The translations under genes were made by a program, and so were the position numbers. From NCBI RefSeq assembly GCF_030065535.1, contig NZ_JASJND010000004.1:124001-188000 (forward strand): a DNA stretch of 64,000 bases. Direction: 5' to 3'. This stretch comes from Microbacterium dauci. GTDB lineage: Bacteria; Actinomycetota; Actinomycetes; Actinomycetales; Microbacteriaceae. Under the pieces are notes generated by a model. It did no database searches. It was not told the origin of the DNA and saw only the letters and a program-made list of their open reading frames with translations. Shown piece by piece: positions 24,079 to 32,113 of this stretch; within the stretch, counting starts at the first letter, position 1, and every line of letters starts with the position of its first letter.

Positions 24079-24948
24079 ATGACACTCGAGAAGTGGCTCA
24101 TCCAGCCGGGCGAGACCCGGGTCATCGACCTCGACGACATCCGCAAGCTCAAGGTCGGACTCGTCGGCGGACAGGTCGACGTCATCGCCCACGACGAGCC
24201 CGGCGTCCGCATCGAGGTGCACTCGGTCACGGGCAAGGAACTCCGCATCGAGGCCGACGGCGGCGCCGTCGAGATCGACCACGCGCAGCTGCGCTGGGAC
24301 AACTTCCTCGACGTGTTCCGCAACTTCGGCTCTGGCGGCCCGCAGGCCGAGATCAGCGTGGCGGTACCGCGCGAGATCGCCCTCAACCTCGGCATCGTGA
24401 GCGCGAGCGCGCTGGTGTCGGGCCTCGCCGCCGGCGCGAAGCTCAACACCGTCTCGGGCGACCTCATCGTCGACGGCCTCACCGGCGACCTCACCGTGAA
24501 CACCGTCTCGGGCGACGTGCAGGTGCGCTCGCTCACCGGCACGCTCGGCGCGAACTCCGTGTCGGGCGACGTCACCGCGACGGGCACCATCCGCTCGGCA
24601 TCCATCGACACCGTCAGCGGCGCGGCGCTCATCGACACCACCGGGCCGGCGCAGAGCATCGGCTTCAACACCGTCGGCGGCGGCGTCACCATCCGCCTCG
24701 ACGAGTCCGTCGCGACGAAGTACGCGCTGCGCACGGTGAGCGGCAAGCTGCGCGTCGACGGCGTCGACCGCTCGTCCGGGCCGATCGGCTCGAACTACGC
24801 CGGCTCGGTCGGCGAGCTCAGCGGCTCATTCGCCGACGTCCGCGCCAACACCGTGTCGGGCGACGTGACCGTGCTCCGACGCACCACCGTCGATGAGAGC
24901 CCGGTCGACGCCGTCACCGGCGACGCCCCGACCCCCGAGGAGTGGTGA
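24079..24948 (+). CDS. DUF4097 beta-helix repeat protein
   Basis: 289 residues. From about 110 on it has regular repeats of the type NTVSGDVxVxxLTG, predicted to wind into a right-handed beta structure. No signal peptide or membrane helix is visible, so it should be cytoplasmic. Function unknown; DUF4097 genes often sit beside PadR or anti-sigma-like regulators. AGGAG (24069-24073) precedes the ATG at 24079. The PadR gene begins two bases after the stop, so the pair forms an operon under the GATATATC operators. Confidence 0.85.
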   Translation: MTLEKWLIQPGETRVIDLDDIRKLKVGLVGGQVDVIAHDEPGVRIEVHSVTGKELRIEADGGAVEIDHAQLRWDNFLDVFRNFGSGGPQAEISVAVPREIALNLGIVSASALVSGLAAGAKLNTVSGDLIVDGLTGDLTVNTVSGDVQVRSLTGTLGANSVSGDVTATGTIRSASIDTVSGAALIDTTGPAQSIGFNTVGGGVTIRLDESVATKYALRTVSGKLRVDGVDRSSGPIGSNYAGSVGELSGSFADVRANTVSGDVTVLRRTTVDESPVDAVTGDAPTPEEW

Positions 24949-24949
24949 C

Positions 24950-25564
24950 ATGCCCCCCGTCTTCTCCCACGGCGATCTGCGCCTCTACCTGCTGAGCCTG
25001 CTCGACGAAGGTCCGCGCCATGGCTACGACCTGATGCAGGCGCTCTCCGACCGCACCGGCGGCACCTACACGCCGAGCGCCGGCACCGTGTACCCGCGAC
25101 TGTCGAAGCTCGAAGAAGAGGGGCTCGTCACCAAGACCGTCGACGGCCGCAAGACGATCTACGAGATCACCGATGCCGGTCGAGCCGAAGTGGCCGCCCG
25201 CGCTGGCGACCTCGAGGGCATCGAAGCGGGCCTCAGCGACAGCGTGCGGCTGATCGCGGAGGGCGTCCGCGCCGGCGTCCGCGAGGCGATGCGCAGTCTG
25301 CAGGCCGACCTCGCCGCGGCATCCGCATCGGCGTCATCCGCACCGCCCGCTTCGCCTGCTTCGCACCCGGGTGACGCCCGGAGCGAGGCGCGCGAGCAGG
25401 TGCGACGGGCCGAGGCGCTCATCGCGGAGTTCCGCGCCGACATCCGGACCGACCTCCGCACCCATCTCGCGAAGGGCGGCGACGTCGCGGCATCCGTCAT
25501 CGACGACCTCGCCACCGCACTCGACGACGCGGCGAAGGCCGTCCGTCGCGCCACGCGCGGCTGA
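24950..25564 (+). CDS. PadR-family transcriptional regulator
   Basis: 204 residues. PadR winged helix at the N-terminus (GDLRLYLLSLLDEGPRHGYDLMQAL, TPSAGTVYPRLSKLEEEGLV), then a long Ala/Ser-rich and helical C-terminal part (about 95-204) with charged heptads, which may dimerise or contact the DUF4097 partner. PadR proteins usually repress membrane-stress or drug-export genes including their own operon. Start ATG 24950 overlaps nothing and lies 2 bp after the previous stop. Confidence 0.9.
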   Translation: MPPVFSHGDLRLYLLSLLDEGPRHGYDLMQALSDRTGGTYTPSAGTVYPRLSKLEEEGLVTKTVDGRKTIYEITDAGRAEVAARAGDLEGIEAGLSDSVRLIAEGVRAGVREAMRSLQADLAAASASASSAPPASPASHPGDARSEAREQVRRAEALIAEFRADIRTDLRTHLAKGGDVAASVIDDLATALDDAAKAVRRATRG

Positions 25565-25576
25565 TCCGCTCGCCGG

Positions 25577-26101
25577 TCAGGCGCCGGGCCAGAGGTCCTC
25601 GTCGTCTCGCGCGGGTTCACCCAGCGGGACGACGAGGATCGGGCGCGGCTGTCGGTGCGCGAGACGAGCTCCGACCGATCCGGTGAAAAACTCGCGGATC
25701 GACTCGCCGATGCCGCGTTTACGGGTGCCGACGACAATCAGGCGCGCGTCGGTCTTCTCGGCGACATCCTTCAGGGCCATCGCGGGGTCGCCGACCAGCA
25801 GCTCGAGCGTCCACGGCACGTCCACGCCCGCCAGCGAACGCGTCACCTCGTCGCGCATCTGCGCCGCGAGCGCCTCGCTCGGGACGGCGTCAAGGTTGAT
25901 CGGCGCGGTGTGGACGTAGCCGTCGGGGTCCTCGTACGAGACGAACCGGGTGATGTCGACGTGGGTGACCAGCAGCGGCGCGTCGTGCAGCCGCGCGTAC
26001 GACGCGGCCTCCTGCACCACGCGCGGCGATTGCCCGGGAATGACGCCGACGATGACGGGACGGTACGGTCGGCGGCCGATCTGCGGCGAGGCGTCGGTCA
26101 T
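25577..26101 (-). CDS. Universal stress protein (UspA family)
   Basis: 174 residues, a single Usp domain. PVIVGVIPGQSPRVVQEAASYAR opens the fold; GTRKRGIGESIREFFTGSVGARLAH carries the G-2x-G-9x-G(S/T) type ATP-binding signature, so it is likely an ATP-binding Usp. The C-terminus is acidic (ARDDEDLWPG). Convergent with the PadR gene, 12 bp apart. Stress role only inferred from family. Confidence 0.88.
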   Translation of the reverse strand: MTDASPQIGRRPYRPVIVGVIPGQSPRVVQEAASYARLHDAPLLVTHVDITRFVSYEDPDGYVHTAPINLDAVPSEALAAQMRDEVTRSLAGVDVPWTLELLVGDPAMALKDVAEKTDARLIVVGTRKRGIGESIREFFTGSVGARLAHRQPRPILVVPLGEPARDDEDLWPGA

Positions 26102-26262
26102 GTCGGGTGCTGCCTTTCGTCGGGTCCCGGCCGACCTGCCGCACGAGGGTGGCAGGAGGGCTCCGTGATATCCTGGATGCTACTCTTCCCGGCTTTCTGC
26201 CGGACTGTGACTGCAGCGAGCACTCGGACCAGCTCGCGACTCGTGAAATGAGGGGGTTGCGC

Positions 26263-26478
26263 ATGGGGCGTGGCCGTCAAAAGGCGAAGAACACCAAGAT
26301 CGCCCGTGAACTCAAGTACGAAACGTACGGGCTGAACATCAACGCGCTCGAGCGCGAACTCGGCGCGCCTCACGAGGAGCAGTACGAGGACAAGTGGGCT
26401 GACCAGTACGAGGACGACGAAGACGAGGACGACGACGATTCGTCGGAATCCACGTCGCCCACGTACAACAAGGCCTGA
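26263..26478 (+). CDS. DUF3073 small acidic-tailed protein
   Basis: 71 residues. MGRGRQKAKNTKIARELKYETYG is the conserved start of actinobacterial DUF3073 proteins (mycobacterial Rv0810c type). The second half is acidic (EDDEDEDDDDSSES), giving a basic head and acidic tail, as if it binds nucleic acid or ribosomes; function unknown. AGGGGG precedes the ATG. As in mycobacteria it lies near purF and purM, here with one MFS gene between. Confidence 0.9.
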   Translation: MGRGRQKAKNTKIARELKYETYGLNINALERELGAPHEEQYEDKWADQYEDDEDEDDDDSSESTSPTYNKA

Positions 26479-26490
26479 CGCCTTTTCCTC

Positions 26491-26534
26491 GACGCACGAT
26501 CGCGGATGCGCGGCATCCGCTCGATCGGTGCGTC
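26491..26534. terminator. Three-part hairpin between convergent DUF3073 and MFS genes
   Basis: Stems 26491-26502 with 26522-26534 (12 bp, one bulge) and, on top, CGGATGC with GGCATCCG-type pairing (26503-26509 with 26513-26519). It touches the MFS stop codon at 26533. The apical stem is the GGATGCC word. Confidence 0.6.
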
Positions 26535-27762
26535 ACCAGCGCCCGTAGCGCCGTTCCCACTCGTCTTCGACGGTGCCGGGCCGCGCGATGATGAATCCGG
26601 CCGGGAACGCCAGCGCCGAAATGATCCCGATGAACACGAGGGCGGCCGTCCAGTCGCCGGATGCGTCGTGGATCAACCCCACGCCGACCGGTGTGAACGT
26701 CGTGATGCCGTAGCCGACGCTCTGCACGAACGAGCTCAGCGCGACCGTCGCGTCGTGCGTCCGGGTGCGCGCGCCCACGAGCGTGAGCACGGCGGGGAAC
26801 AGCAGCGGCACGAGGCCGAGGCAGGCGACCCACAGCCACGGGGCGAGCGTCGGGGCGAAGAGCAATCCGAGCGCGCCCGCCAGACCCAAGGCAGCGGCGA
26901 GCGTCCACAACGGGATGATCATCCGGAAGCGCGCCACCAGCACCGGCACGACCAGTGACGTCGGCAGGCCCATGAACGCGAACAGCGAGAGCAGCAGACC
27001 CGCGTCGTGCGGCGTGACCCCCGCCACCTCGACGAGGATCGTCGGCAGCCACGCGAACGAGATGTAGGCGGTCGAACTCGTCGCGACGAACGAGACGATG
27101 AGCGCCCACGGCGTCCAGAGCCGCCACATGCGGCCGAGCATGCGAGGGCTCGCCTCTTCGAGGTCGACGTCGACCGGATTCGCTCGCTCGCGGATCGCCT
27201 GCACGATCCAGGGCACCATCGCCGAGAGCGCGAACACTGCCCAGACCCCGACTGACAGATGCCAGTCGGTCGCATCGGCGAACGGCACGGCGACGAGCGG
27301 CGGCACGAAAGTCGAGATGGCCATCATCGTCGAGTAGATGGTGGTCATCAGGCCGATGCGGTCGGGGAGGTACTTCTTCACGAGCGCAGGCAGCAGGACG
27401 TTGCCCACGCCGATGCCGGCGAACACGAGGGCGGATGCCGCGAGGAGCGCGCCGGCATTCGGCGCAGCTGCGCGGGCGACGAGCCCGAGGGTGATGATCG
27501 CGAGCGCGGTGATCGTCGAGCGCTCGAGGCCGAACCGGCGCTCGAACCCCGGGGCGACAAGGCCGAACACGGCGTAGCAGAGCGGCGGCACGGTGCCGAT
27601 CAGGCCGATGACCGTCGACGGCAGCGCGAAGTCGCGCGCGATGTGGTCGTACAGCGGCGACAGTGAGGCGACGGCCGAGCGGAGCGAAAAGGCCAGCAGG
27701 ACGATGCCGATGAGCGCCAGTGCCCGGCCCCGCCACAGCGGGCGGGCAGGCGGGTGTGTCAC
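26533..27762 (-). CDS. MFS transporter, CynX/NimT family
   Basis: 409 residues with 12 predicted helices. The N-terminal LRSAVASLSPLYDHIARDFALPSTVIGLIGTVPPL is characteristic of the CynX/NimT (cyanate and 2-nitroimidazole) branch of MFS exporters. The substrate cannot be inferred. GTG 27762 sits six bases after a TAGGCT box, so the gene is probably leaderless. It separates DUF3073 from purF, which otherwise resembles mycobacterial gene order. Confidence 0.88.
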   Translation of the reverse strand: MTHPPARPLWRGRALALIGIVLLAFSLRSAVASLSPLYDHIARDFALPSTVIGLIGTVPPLCYAVFGLVAPGFERRFGLERSTITALAIITLGLVARAAAPNAGALLAASALVFAGIGVGNVLLPALVKKYLPDRIGLMTTIYSTMMAISTFVPPLVAVPFADATDWHLSVGVWAVFALSAMVPWIVQAIRERANPVDVDLEEASPRMLGRMWRLWTPWALIVSFVATSSTAYISFAWLPTILVEVAGVTPHDAGLLLSLFAFMGLPTSLVVPVLVARFRMIIPLWTLAAALGLAGALGLLFAPTLAPWLWVACLGLVPLLFPAVLTLVGARTRTHDATVALSSFVQSVGYGITTFTPVGVGLIHDASGDWTAALVFIGIISALAFPAGFIIARPGTVEDEWERRYGRW

Positions 27763-27768
27763 CGATCC

Positions 27769-27774
27769 AGCCTA
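27769..27774 (-). promoter_or_regulatory. -10 box of a leaderless gene (TAGGCT, 6 nt before GTG 27762)
   Basis: TAGGCT on the minus strand, then six bases and GTG. The same hexamer and spacing serve purM and purD. Confidence 0.6.
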
Positions 27775-27849
27775 GACCGGCGTAGAGGGCGGTCGGCGCG
27801 GAAGCGGGCGGCTCGGGCGCGGGTGCCCCGCAGCGCGGCATCCGCTCTG

Positions 27850-27940
27850 TTCAGGTGGCACCGAGTGCGCCGCTTCGTGCCGAGTGCGCCGCATGTTGCG
27901 AGGCAACAACCGGCACGCTCAGCCACAGGCAGCGCACTCG
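27850..27940. repeat. Intergenic three-tier hairpin with family-2 motifs
   Basis: Three nested stems: CGAGTGCGC (27862-27870, repeated at 27881) with GCGCACTCG (27932-27940); GTGCCG (27877-27882) with CGGCAC (27911-27916); TGTTGC (27894-27899) with GCAACA (27903-27908). It begins with TTCAGGTGGCACC, as in the element at 30635, and contains CGCTTCGTGC, the reverse complement of that element's loop motif. It lies 34 bp after purF ends on the minus strand. Confidence 0.5.
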
Positions 27941-27974
27941 CCGGGGAAGCGAGGCTCGCGGGCAGCACCCGGGC

Positions 27975-29438
27975 TTAAGACTCCTGCGAGCCCTCGACCC
28001 AGGCGAGGTACTCCTCGGAGACGGTGCCCGTGATGTAGCGGCCGTCGAAGCAGCTCATGTCGAGGTCCTCGACGTCGGGGGAACCCTCGAGGATCGCCGC
28101 CTTCAGGTCGTCGATCTCCTGGTAGACCATGTAGTCGGCGCCGAGCTCCTCGGCGATCTCGGGGATCGTGCGGCCGTGCGCCACGAGCTCGTGCCGCGAC
28201 GGCATGTTGATGCCGTACACGTGGGGGAAGCGCACCGGCGGGGCGGCCGACGCGAACGTGACCGACTTCGCACCGGCATCCCGGGCCATCTGAATGATCT
28301 CCTTCGAGGTCGTGCCGCGCACGATCGAGTCGTCGATGAGCAGCACGTTCTTGCCCTTGAACTCGCTCGACATCGCGTTGAGCTTCTGACGCACGCTCTT
28401 CTTGCGCACCGCCTGCCCGGGCATGATGAACGTCCGGCCGATGTAGCGGTTCTTGTAGAAGCCCTCGCGGTATTCGAGCCCCAGCTTGCGCGCCACCTGC
28501 ATCGCGGCGGGCCGCGACGAGTCGGGAATCGGCATGACGACGTCGATCGACCCCGCGGGCGTGTACTTCGCGATCGTGTCCGCGAGGCGCTCCCCCATAC
28601 GCAGGCGCGCCTCGTAGACCGAGATGCCGTTCATCACCGAGTCGGGACGGGCGAGGTAGACGTACTCGAACGAGCAGGGTGCGAGCTTCGGGCTCGGCGA
28701 GCACTGCTTCGTGAACAGGTTGCCCTCGAGGTCGATGAACACGGCCTCACCCGGCTCGACGTCGCGGACGACCTCGAAGCCGCCGTTCTCGAGCACGAGC
28801 GACTCGGATGCCACTGTCCACTCGTAGCGGCCGTTCTCGGCGCGCCGCGTGCCGAGGATCAGCGGGCGGATGCCGAACGGGTCGCGGAACGCGAGCAGGC
28901 CGTACCCGGCGATCAGCGCGATCGCGGCGTAGGAGCCCTCGACTCGCTCGTGCACGCGGCTGACAGCCTCGAAGATCTGCTCATGGTCGAGCTCGAGGCC
29001 CGAGATGACGGCCTGCAGCTCGTTCGCGAGGACGTTCACCAGCAGCTCGGTGTCGGAGCTCGTGTTCAGGTGTCGACGGTCGGTGCGGAAGAGCTCCTCG
29101 GTGAGCTCGCGCGTGTTGGTGAGGTTGCCGTTGTGCACCAGCACGATGCCGTACGGGGCGTTGACGTAGAAGGGCTGCGCCTCTTCTTCGTTCGACGCGG
29201 TGCCCTTGGTCGCGTAGCGCACGTGGCCGAGGCCGATCGTGCCGAGCAGCGAGCGCATGTCACGCGTGCGGAACGCCTCGCGCACCATGCCGCGGTGCTT
29301 CGCGATGTGGAAGACGCCGTTCTCTTCAGCGGTTGCGATGCCGGTGGAATCCTGGCCGCGGTGCTGCAGCAGCAGCAGTGCGTCGTAGACCTCCTGGTTG
29401 GCGAGTCCCTGTCCGACGACGCCGACGATTCCGCACAT
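27975..29438 (-). CDS. purF: Amidophosphoribosyltransferase
   Basis: 487 residues. First committed step of purine synthesis: PRPP plus glutamine gives phosphoribosylamine. The N-terminal glutaminase begins MCGIVGVVGQG, with Cys2 as nucleophile after Met removal and no propeptide. The PRPP loop is seen as NVLLIDDSIVRGTTSKEI. Cys residues in CSPSPKLAPCSFEYVYLARPDS and SCFDGRY fit the iron-sulfur type found in Bacillus and actinobacteria. The start is nine bases after the purM stop, so purM-purF form one unit, with purM first. Confidence 0.97.
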   Translation of the reverse strand: MCGIVGVVGQGLANQEVYDALLLLQHRGQDSTGIATAEENGVFHIAKHRGMVREAFRTRDMRSLLGTIGLGHVRYATKGTASNEEEAQPFYVNAPYGIVLVHNGNLTNTRELTEELFRTDRRHLNTSSDTELLVNVLANELQAVISGLELDHEQIFEAVSRVHERVEGSYAAIALIAGYGLLAFRDPFGIRPLILGTRRAENGRYEWTVASESLVLENGGFEVVRDVEPGEAVFIDLEGNLFTKQCSPSPKLAPCSFEYVYLARPDSVMNGISVYEARLRMGERLADTIAKYTPAGSIDVVMPIPDSSRPAAMQVARKLGLEYREGFYKNRYIGRTFIMPGQAVRKKSVRQKLNAMSSEFKGKNVLLIDDSIVRGTTSKEIIQMARDAGAKSVTFASAAPPVRFPHVYGINMPSRHELVAHGRTIPEIAEELGADYMVYQEIDDLKAAILEGSPDVEDLDMSCFDGRYITGTVSEEYLAWVEGSQES

Positions 29439-29447
29439 TGGTGTTGC

Positions 29448-30560
29448 TCAGTCCGTTCCTGCGTAGGACCCGACGAGCCGCACTGCGCCGCCGTCGACCC
29501 CCTTCGCGCCCTGCTCGTAATGACCGCTGGGGAGTGCGGCATCCGACACCGTCCCGACCTGCCAGGTCGCGATGCCCGCTGCCGTGAGGGCGGATGCCGC
29601 GGCGTCGGCGACGTCTGCCGCGACGACCGCGAGGAAGCCGATACCGAGGTTCCAGGTGCCTTCGGTGTCTGTCAGGTCGAGTCCGCCGAGGTCGGCGAGG
29701 ACGCGGAAGACCGGCGCCGGGCTCCAGGTGGAGCGGTCGACGTCGACCCACGTGCCCTGCGGGAGCACACGGGCGAGGTTCGCGGCGATGCCGCCACCGG
29801 TGACGTGGCTGAGGGAGTGGATGCCGCTGTCGAACTCGTCGATCACGCGGAGCAGCGGCGACGTGTAGAGGCGAGTCGGCTCGAGGAGTTCTTCGCCCCA
29901 GGTGCGGCCGAAGTCGGCGGCGTTGTCGCCGTAGCCGATGCCCGCGTTCGCGATGATGTGGCGCACGAGCGAGTAGCCGTTGGAGTGCAGGCCGCTCGAG
30001 GCGAGCGCGAGCACGACATCGCCGGAGCGGACGCGGTCGGCACCGAGCACTTTCGATGCCTCGACGGCACCGGTCGCGGCGCCCGCGACGTCGTAGTCGT
30101 TCACGCCCAGCAGGCCCGGGTGCTCGGCGGTCTCGCCACCGACGAGGGCGGTGCCCGTCGCGGCGCAGCCGTCGGCGATGCCGCGGACGATGTCGGCGAT
30201 GCGCTCGGGGAAGATTTTGCCGCAAGCGATGTAGTCGGTCATGAAGAGCGGCTTCGCGCCCACCACGACGATGTCGTCCACGACCATGCCGACGAGGTCT
30301 TGCCCGATGGTGTCGTGCTTGTCGATGGCCTGCGCGATGGCGACCTTCGTGCCGACGCCGTCGGTGCTCGTCGCGAGCAGCGGCTTCGAGTAGCCCAGCA
30401 GCGCCGACGCGTCGAACAGGCCGGCGAACCCGCCGACACCGCCCAGCACCTCAGGGCCGTGGGTACGACGGACCGCCGACTTCATCAACTCGACGGCGAG
30501 ATCGCCCGCCGCGGTGTCGACGCCGGCTGCAGTGTAGGGATTCGGTGGAGACGAGGCCAC
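29448..30560 (-). CDS. purM: Phosphoribosylformylglycinamidine cyclo-ligase (AIR synthetase)
   Basis: 370 residues of the PurM/ThiL-like ATP-dependent ligase superfamily. It closes the imidazole ring from FGAM to AIR. Motifs: ATSTDGVGTKVAIAQ near 65-80, LVGGETAEHPG (about 140), and SSGLHSNGYSLVR. GTG 30560 lies six bases after a TAGGCT box, so purM is the leaderless first gene of purM-purF. Divergent from the gene at 30732. Confidence 0.97.
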   Translation of the reverse strand: MASSPPNPYTAAGVDTAAGDLAVELMKSAVRRTHGPEVLGGVGGFAGLFDASALLGYSKPLLATSTDGVGTKVAIAQAIDKHDTIGQDLVGMVVDDIVVVGAKPLFMTDYIACGKIFPERIADIVRGIADGCAATGTALVGGETAEHPGLLGVNDYDVAGAATGAVEASKVLGADRVRSGDVVLALASSGLHSNGYSLVRHIIANAGIGYGDNAADFGRTWGEELLEPTRLYTSPLLRVIDEFDSGIHSLSHVTGGGIAANLARVLPQGTWVDVDRSTWSPAPVFRVLADLGGLDLTDTEGTWNLGIGFLAVVAADVADAAASALTAAGIATWQVGTVSDAALPSGHYEQGAKGVDGGAVRLVGSYAGTD

Positions 30561-30566
30561 GGGTTC

Positions 30567-30572
30567 AGCCTA
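30567..30572 (-). promoter_or_regulatory. -10 box of purM (TAGGCT, 6 nt before GTG 30560)
   Basis: On the minus strand TAGGCT, then GAACCC, then GTG. Leaderless layout. Confidence 0.65.
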
Positions 30573-30634
30573 CCGCCCGGCCGGGCGGGTCAGATCCGTC
30601 ACGGCAGGGCGGGCGCGGCATCCGCTCACGTGCG

Positions 30635-30694
30635 TTCAGGTGGCACCTCTTGTCGCCTCGGGGCGCACGAAGCGGCAAGACCTGCCACGTGAAG
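30635..30694 (+). repeat. Family-2 intergenic hairpin element, copy B (60 bp)
   Basis: TTCAGGTGGCA (30635-30645) pairs with TGCCACGTGAA (30683-30693) at 10 of 11 positions. After a symmetric CC/CC loop an inner stem TCTTGTCGC (30648-30656) pairs with GCGGCAAGA (30672-30680), with one G-T pair. The loop holds CACGAAGCG. Same length and motif offsets as 5848-5907. It lies between divergent genes, so it is not simply a terminator. Confidence 0.7.
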
Positions 30695-30719
30695 CCGGGG
30701 CGCTTGGCACCCGCGCCCC

Positions 30720-30725
30720 TAGGAT
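30720..30725 (+). promoter_or_regulatory. -10 box of a leaderless gene (TAGGAT, 6 nt before ATG 30732)
   Basis: TAGGAT, then GGCGCC, then ATG. Confidence 0.6.
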
Positions 30726-30731
30726 GGCGCC

Positions 30732-31340
30732 ATGAGCGGGGCTGAACGGCCCGAGTGGGTCGTGAGAGAGGATGCCGGGGCGGCGGTGCTCGTCGCCCTG
30801 TTCGTGCGCCAACAGCTCGGCATCCGCGCCCCTGACGAACTGCCCCATTTGCGATCGGCCCCGTCGCGCAGCGCGCCCGACGACGACGCACAGCGGCTGC
30901 TCGAACGGCAGTGGCTCGCGTATTGGGCGATGACGGTCGAACCGCAGGCGCACCCATCCCCGGTGCCGCTCGACCTCGTCGACGGCTTCGAGACCTTCGC
31001 GGTGCTGCCGGTCGAGGGGTTCGACGAGTTGCGCAACGCGATGGCGCCGCACGCGGCCGACGCGGTCGCCTACGCGCGGAGCGCGAACGACCGCTACACG
31101 CTGCAGACGCGGAGCGGCTCGGCGAGCAGCTACCGCGCCTACGCCAGCGCGATCGCCGAGCACGAACGCCGCGTCGGACGCCGCGCCCACTCGTTCGAGC
31201 TGAACGTGCAGGTGCTGCCGCTCACGCAGCGGGGCGTGTGGTGGATCGGTTCGCTCACCGTCGCCGTCACCGACGGCCTGCGCGGTGACGTCGCCGCCTT
31301 CGACCCCGCGATCCAGCCGATCATCGCCGAAATCGCCTGA
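30732..31340 (+). CDS. Conserved hypothetical protein (202 aa)
   Basis: I do not recognise a family. The protein is soluble, with no signal peptide or membrane segment. Features: an N-terminal helical part (about 1-60), a proline-containing middle (VEPQAHPSPVPLDLVDGFETFAVLP), and a C-terminal alpha/beta part ending VWWIGSLTVAVTDGL...AAFDPAIQPIIAEIA. It is divergent from purM across a family-2 hairpin and appears leaderless. Codon use matches its neighbours. Confidence 0.75.
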   Translation: MSGAERPEWVVREDAGAAVLVALFVRQQLGIRAPDELPHLRSAPSRSAPDDDAQRLLERQWLAYWAMTVEPQAHPSPVPLDLVDGFETFAVLPVEGFDELRNAMAPHAADAVAYARSANDRYTLQTRSGSASSYRAYASAIAEHERRVGRRAHSFELNVQVLPLTQRGVWWIGSLTVAVTDGLRGDVAAFDPAIQPIIAEIA

Positions 31341-31343
31341 GGG

Positions 31344-31664
31344 TCAGTCCTCGTCTTCGCGGACGGTCTCGTGCTCGATCCGCACGGTGCGGACGTGACG
31401 GCGCGAGGCACGGTCGAACACCAGTGCGACGAGAGCGCCGAGCGCGACGCCGACCGGCACGCACACGAGCAGCAGAAAGCCGAAGACCTGCGTCGTCGAG
31501 TAGGTGACGCCGGCAGCGGATGCCTGGGCCGAACCGTCGAACGCGAACGTGAGGATCAGCGCGACGAGCAGCCCGAGCCCGCCGCCGAGCACGAAGAACA
31601 CGCTGAAGCGGGGGCTGCGACGCAGCTCCGCGGACTCGACATGCGACTCGGTGTGCTCGGCCAT
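31344..31664 (-). CDS. Two-helix membrane protein of unknown function
   Basis: 106 residues. Charged N-terminus, helices at about 21-44 (FSVFFVLGGGLGLLVALILTF) and 61-84 (FGFLLLVCVPVGVALGALVAL), then a charged tail (RTVRIEHETVREDED). This is a common actinobacterial small membrane protein near purF/purD; no function assigned. ATG 31664 follows a GACAAT box by six bases. Confidence 0.75.
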   Translation of the reverse strand: MAEHTESHVESAELRRSPRFSVFFVLGGGLGLLVALILTFAFDGSAQASAAGVTYSTTQVFGFLLLVCVPVGVALGALVALVFDRASRRHVRTVRIEHETVREDED

Positions 31665-31670
31665 GGCTCC

Positions 31671-31676
31671 ATTGTC
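31671..31676 (-). promoter_or_regulatory. -10 box of a leaderless gene (GACAAT, 6 nt before ATG 31664)
   Basis: GACAAT on the minus strand, six bases, ATG. It departs from TAnnnT at the first two positions. Confidence 0.45.
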
Positions 31677-31710
31677 CCACCGTGGGACAGTGCGCACAGC
31701 GGGCGGCGCG

Positions 31711-32061
31711 TTACGGGCGCAGCGGCAGGAGTCCGATGAGGTCGGCGCGGGTGCCCGAGGCGCGCACGGTGCCCGCGGCGACCGCGTCGTCCCAGGCGAG
31801 CTCGCCGGTCGCGAGGGCGATCCAGGTCGCGGCATCCATCTCGATGACGTTCGGCGGCGTGCCGCGTGTGTGGCGCGGGCCCTCGACGACCTGGACGGCA
31901 CCGTACGGCGGCACGCGGACCTCGACCGAGTTGCCAGGCGCCTTCTCGACGAGCAGCTGCAGCAAGTAGCGCACGCCGGTGCCGAGGTCGGCGCGGGTCG
32001 TGCTGCCGGCGGCGACCGCCGCGAGGGCGTCGCGGCCGTCGCCGGTGGAGATGCGGGGCAT
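31711..32061 (-). CDS. Sterol-carrier-protein (SCP2)-like family protein
   Basis: 116 residues, a single small alpha/beta domain (RYLLQLLVEKAPGNSVEVRVPPYGAVQVVEGPRHTRG, then MDAATWIALATGELAWDDAVAAGTVRASG). It matches the sterol-carrier-like fold found beside purF in mycobacteria (I recall Rv0807). Ligand unknown, possibly a lipid or none. It is divergent from purD. ATG 32061 is six bases after TACCGT. Confidence 0.82.
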   Translation of the reverse strand: MPRISTGDGRDALAAVAAGSTTRADLGTGVRYLLQLLVEKAPGNSVEVRVPPYGAVQVVEGPRHTRGTPPNVIEMDAATWIALATGELAWDDAVAAGTVRASGTRADLIGLLPLRP

Positions 32062-32067
32062 GCGCCC

Positions 32068-32073
32068 ACGGTA
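32068..32073 (-). promoter_or_regulatory. -10 box of a leaderless gene (TACCGT, 6 nt before ATG 32061)
   Basis: TACCGT on the minus strand, six bases, ATG. It is back to back with the purD promoter, with 28 bp between the two boxes. Confidence 0.55.
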
Positions 32074-32101
32074 ATGCCCGAGTGGGACACGACCGCGCCG
32101 A

Positions 32102-32107
32102 TAGGCT
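32102..32107 (+). promoter_or_regulatory. -10 box of purD (TAGGCT, 6 nt before GTG 32114)
   Basis: TAGGCT, then GGCCGG, then GTG. Leaderless layout, identical hexamer to purM. Confidence 0.65.
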
Positions 32108-32113
32108 GGCCGG

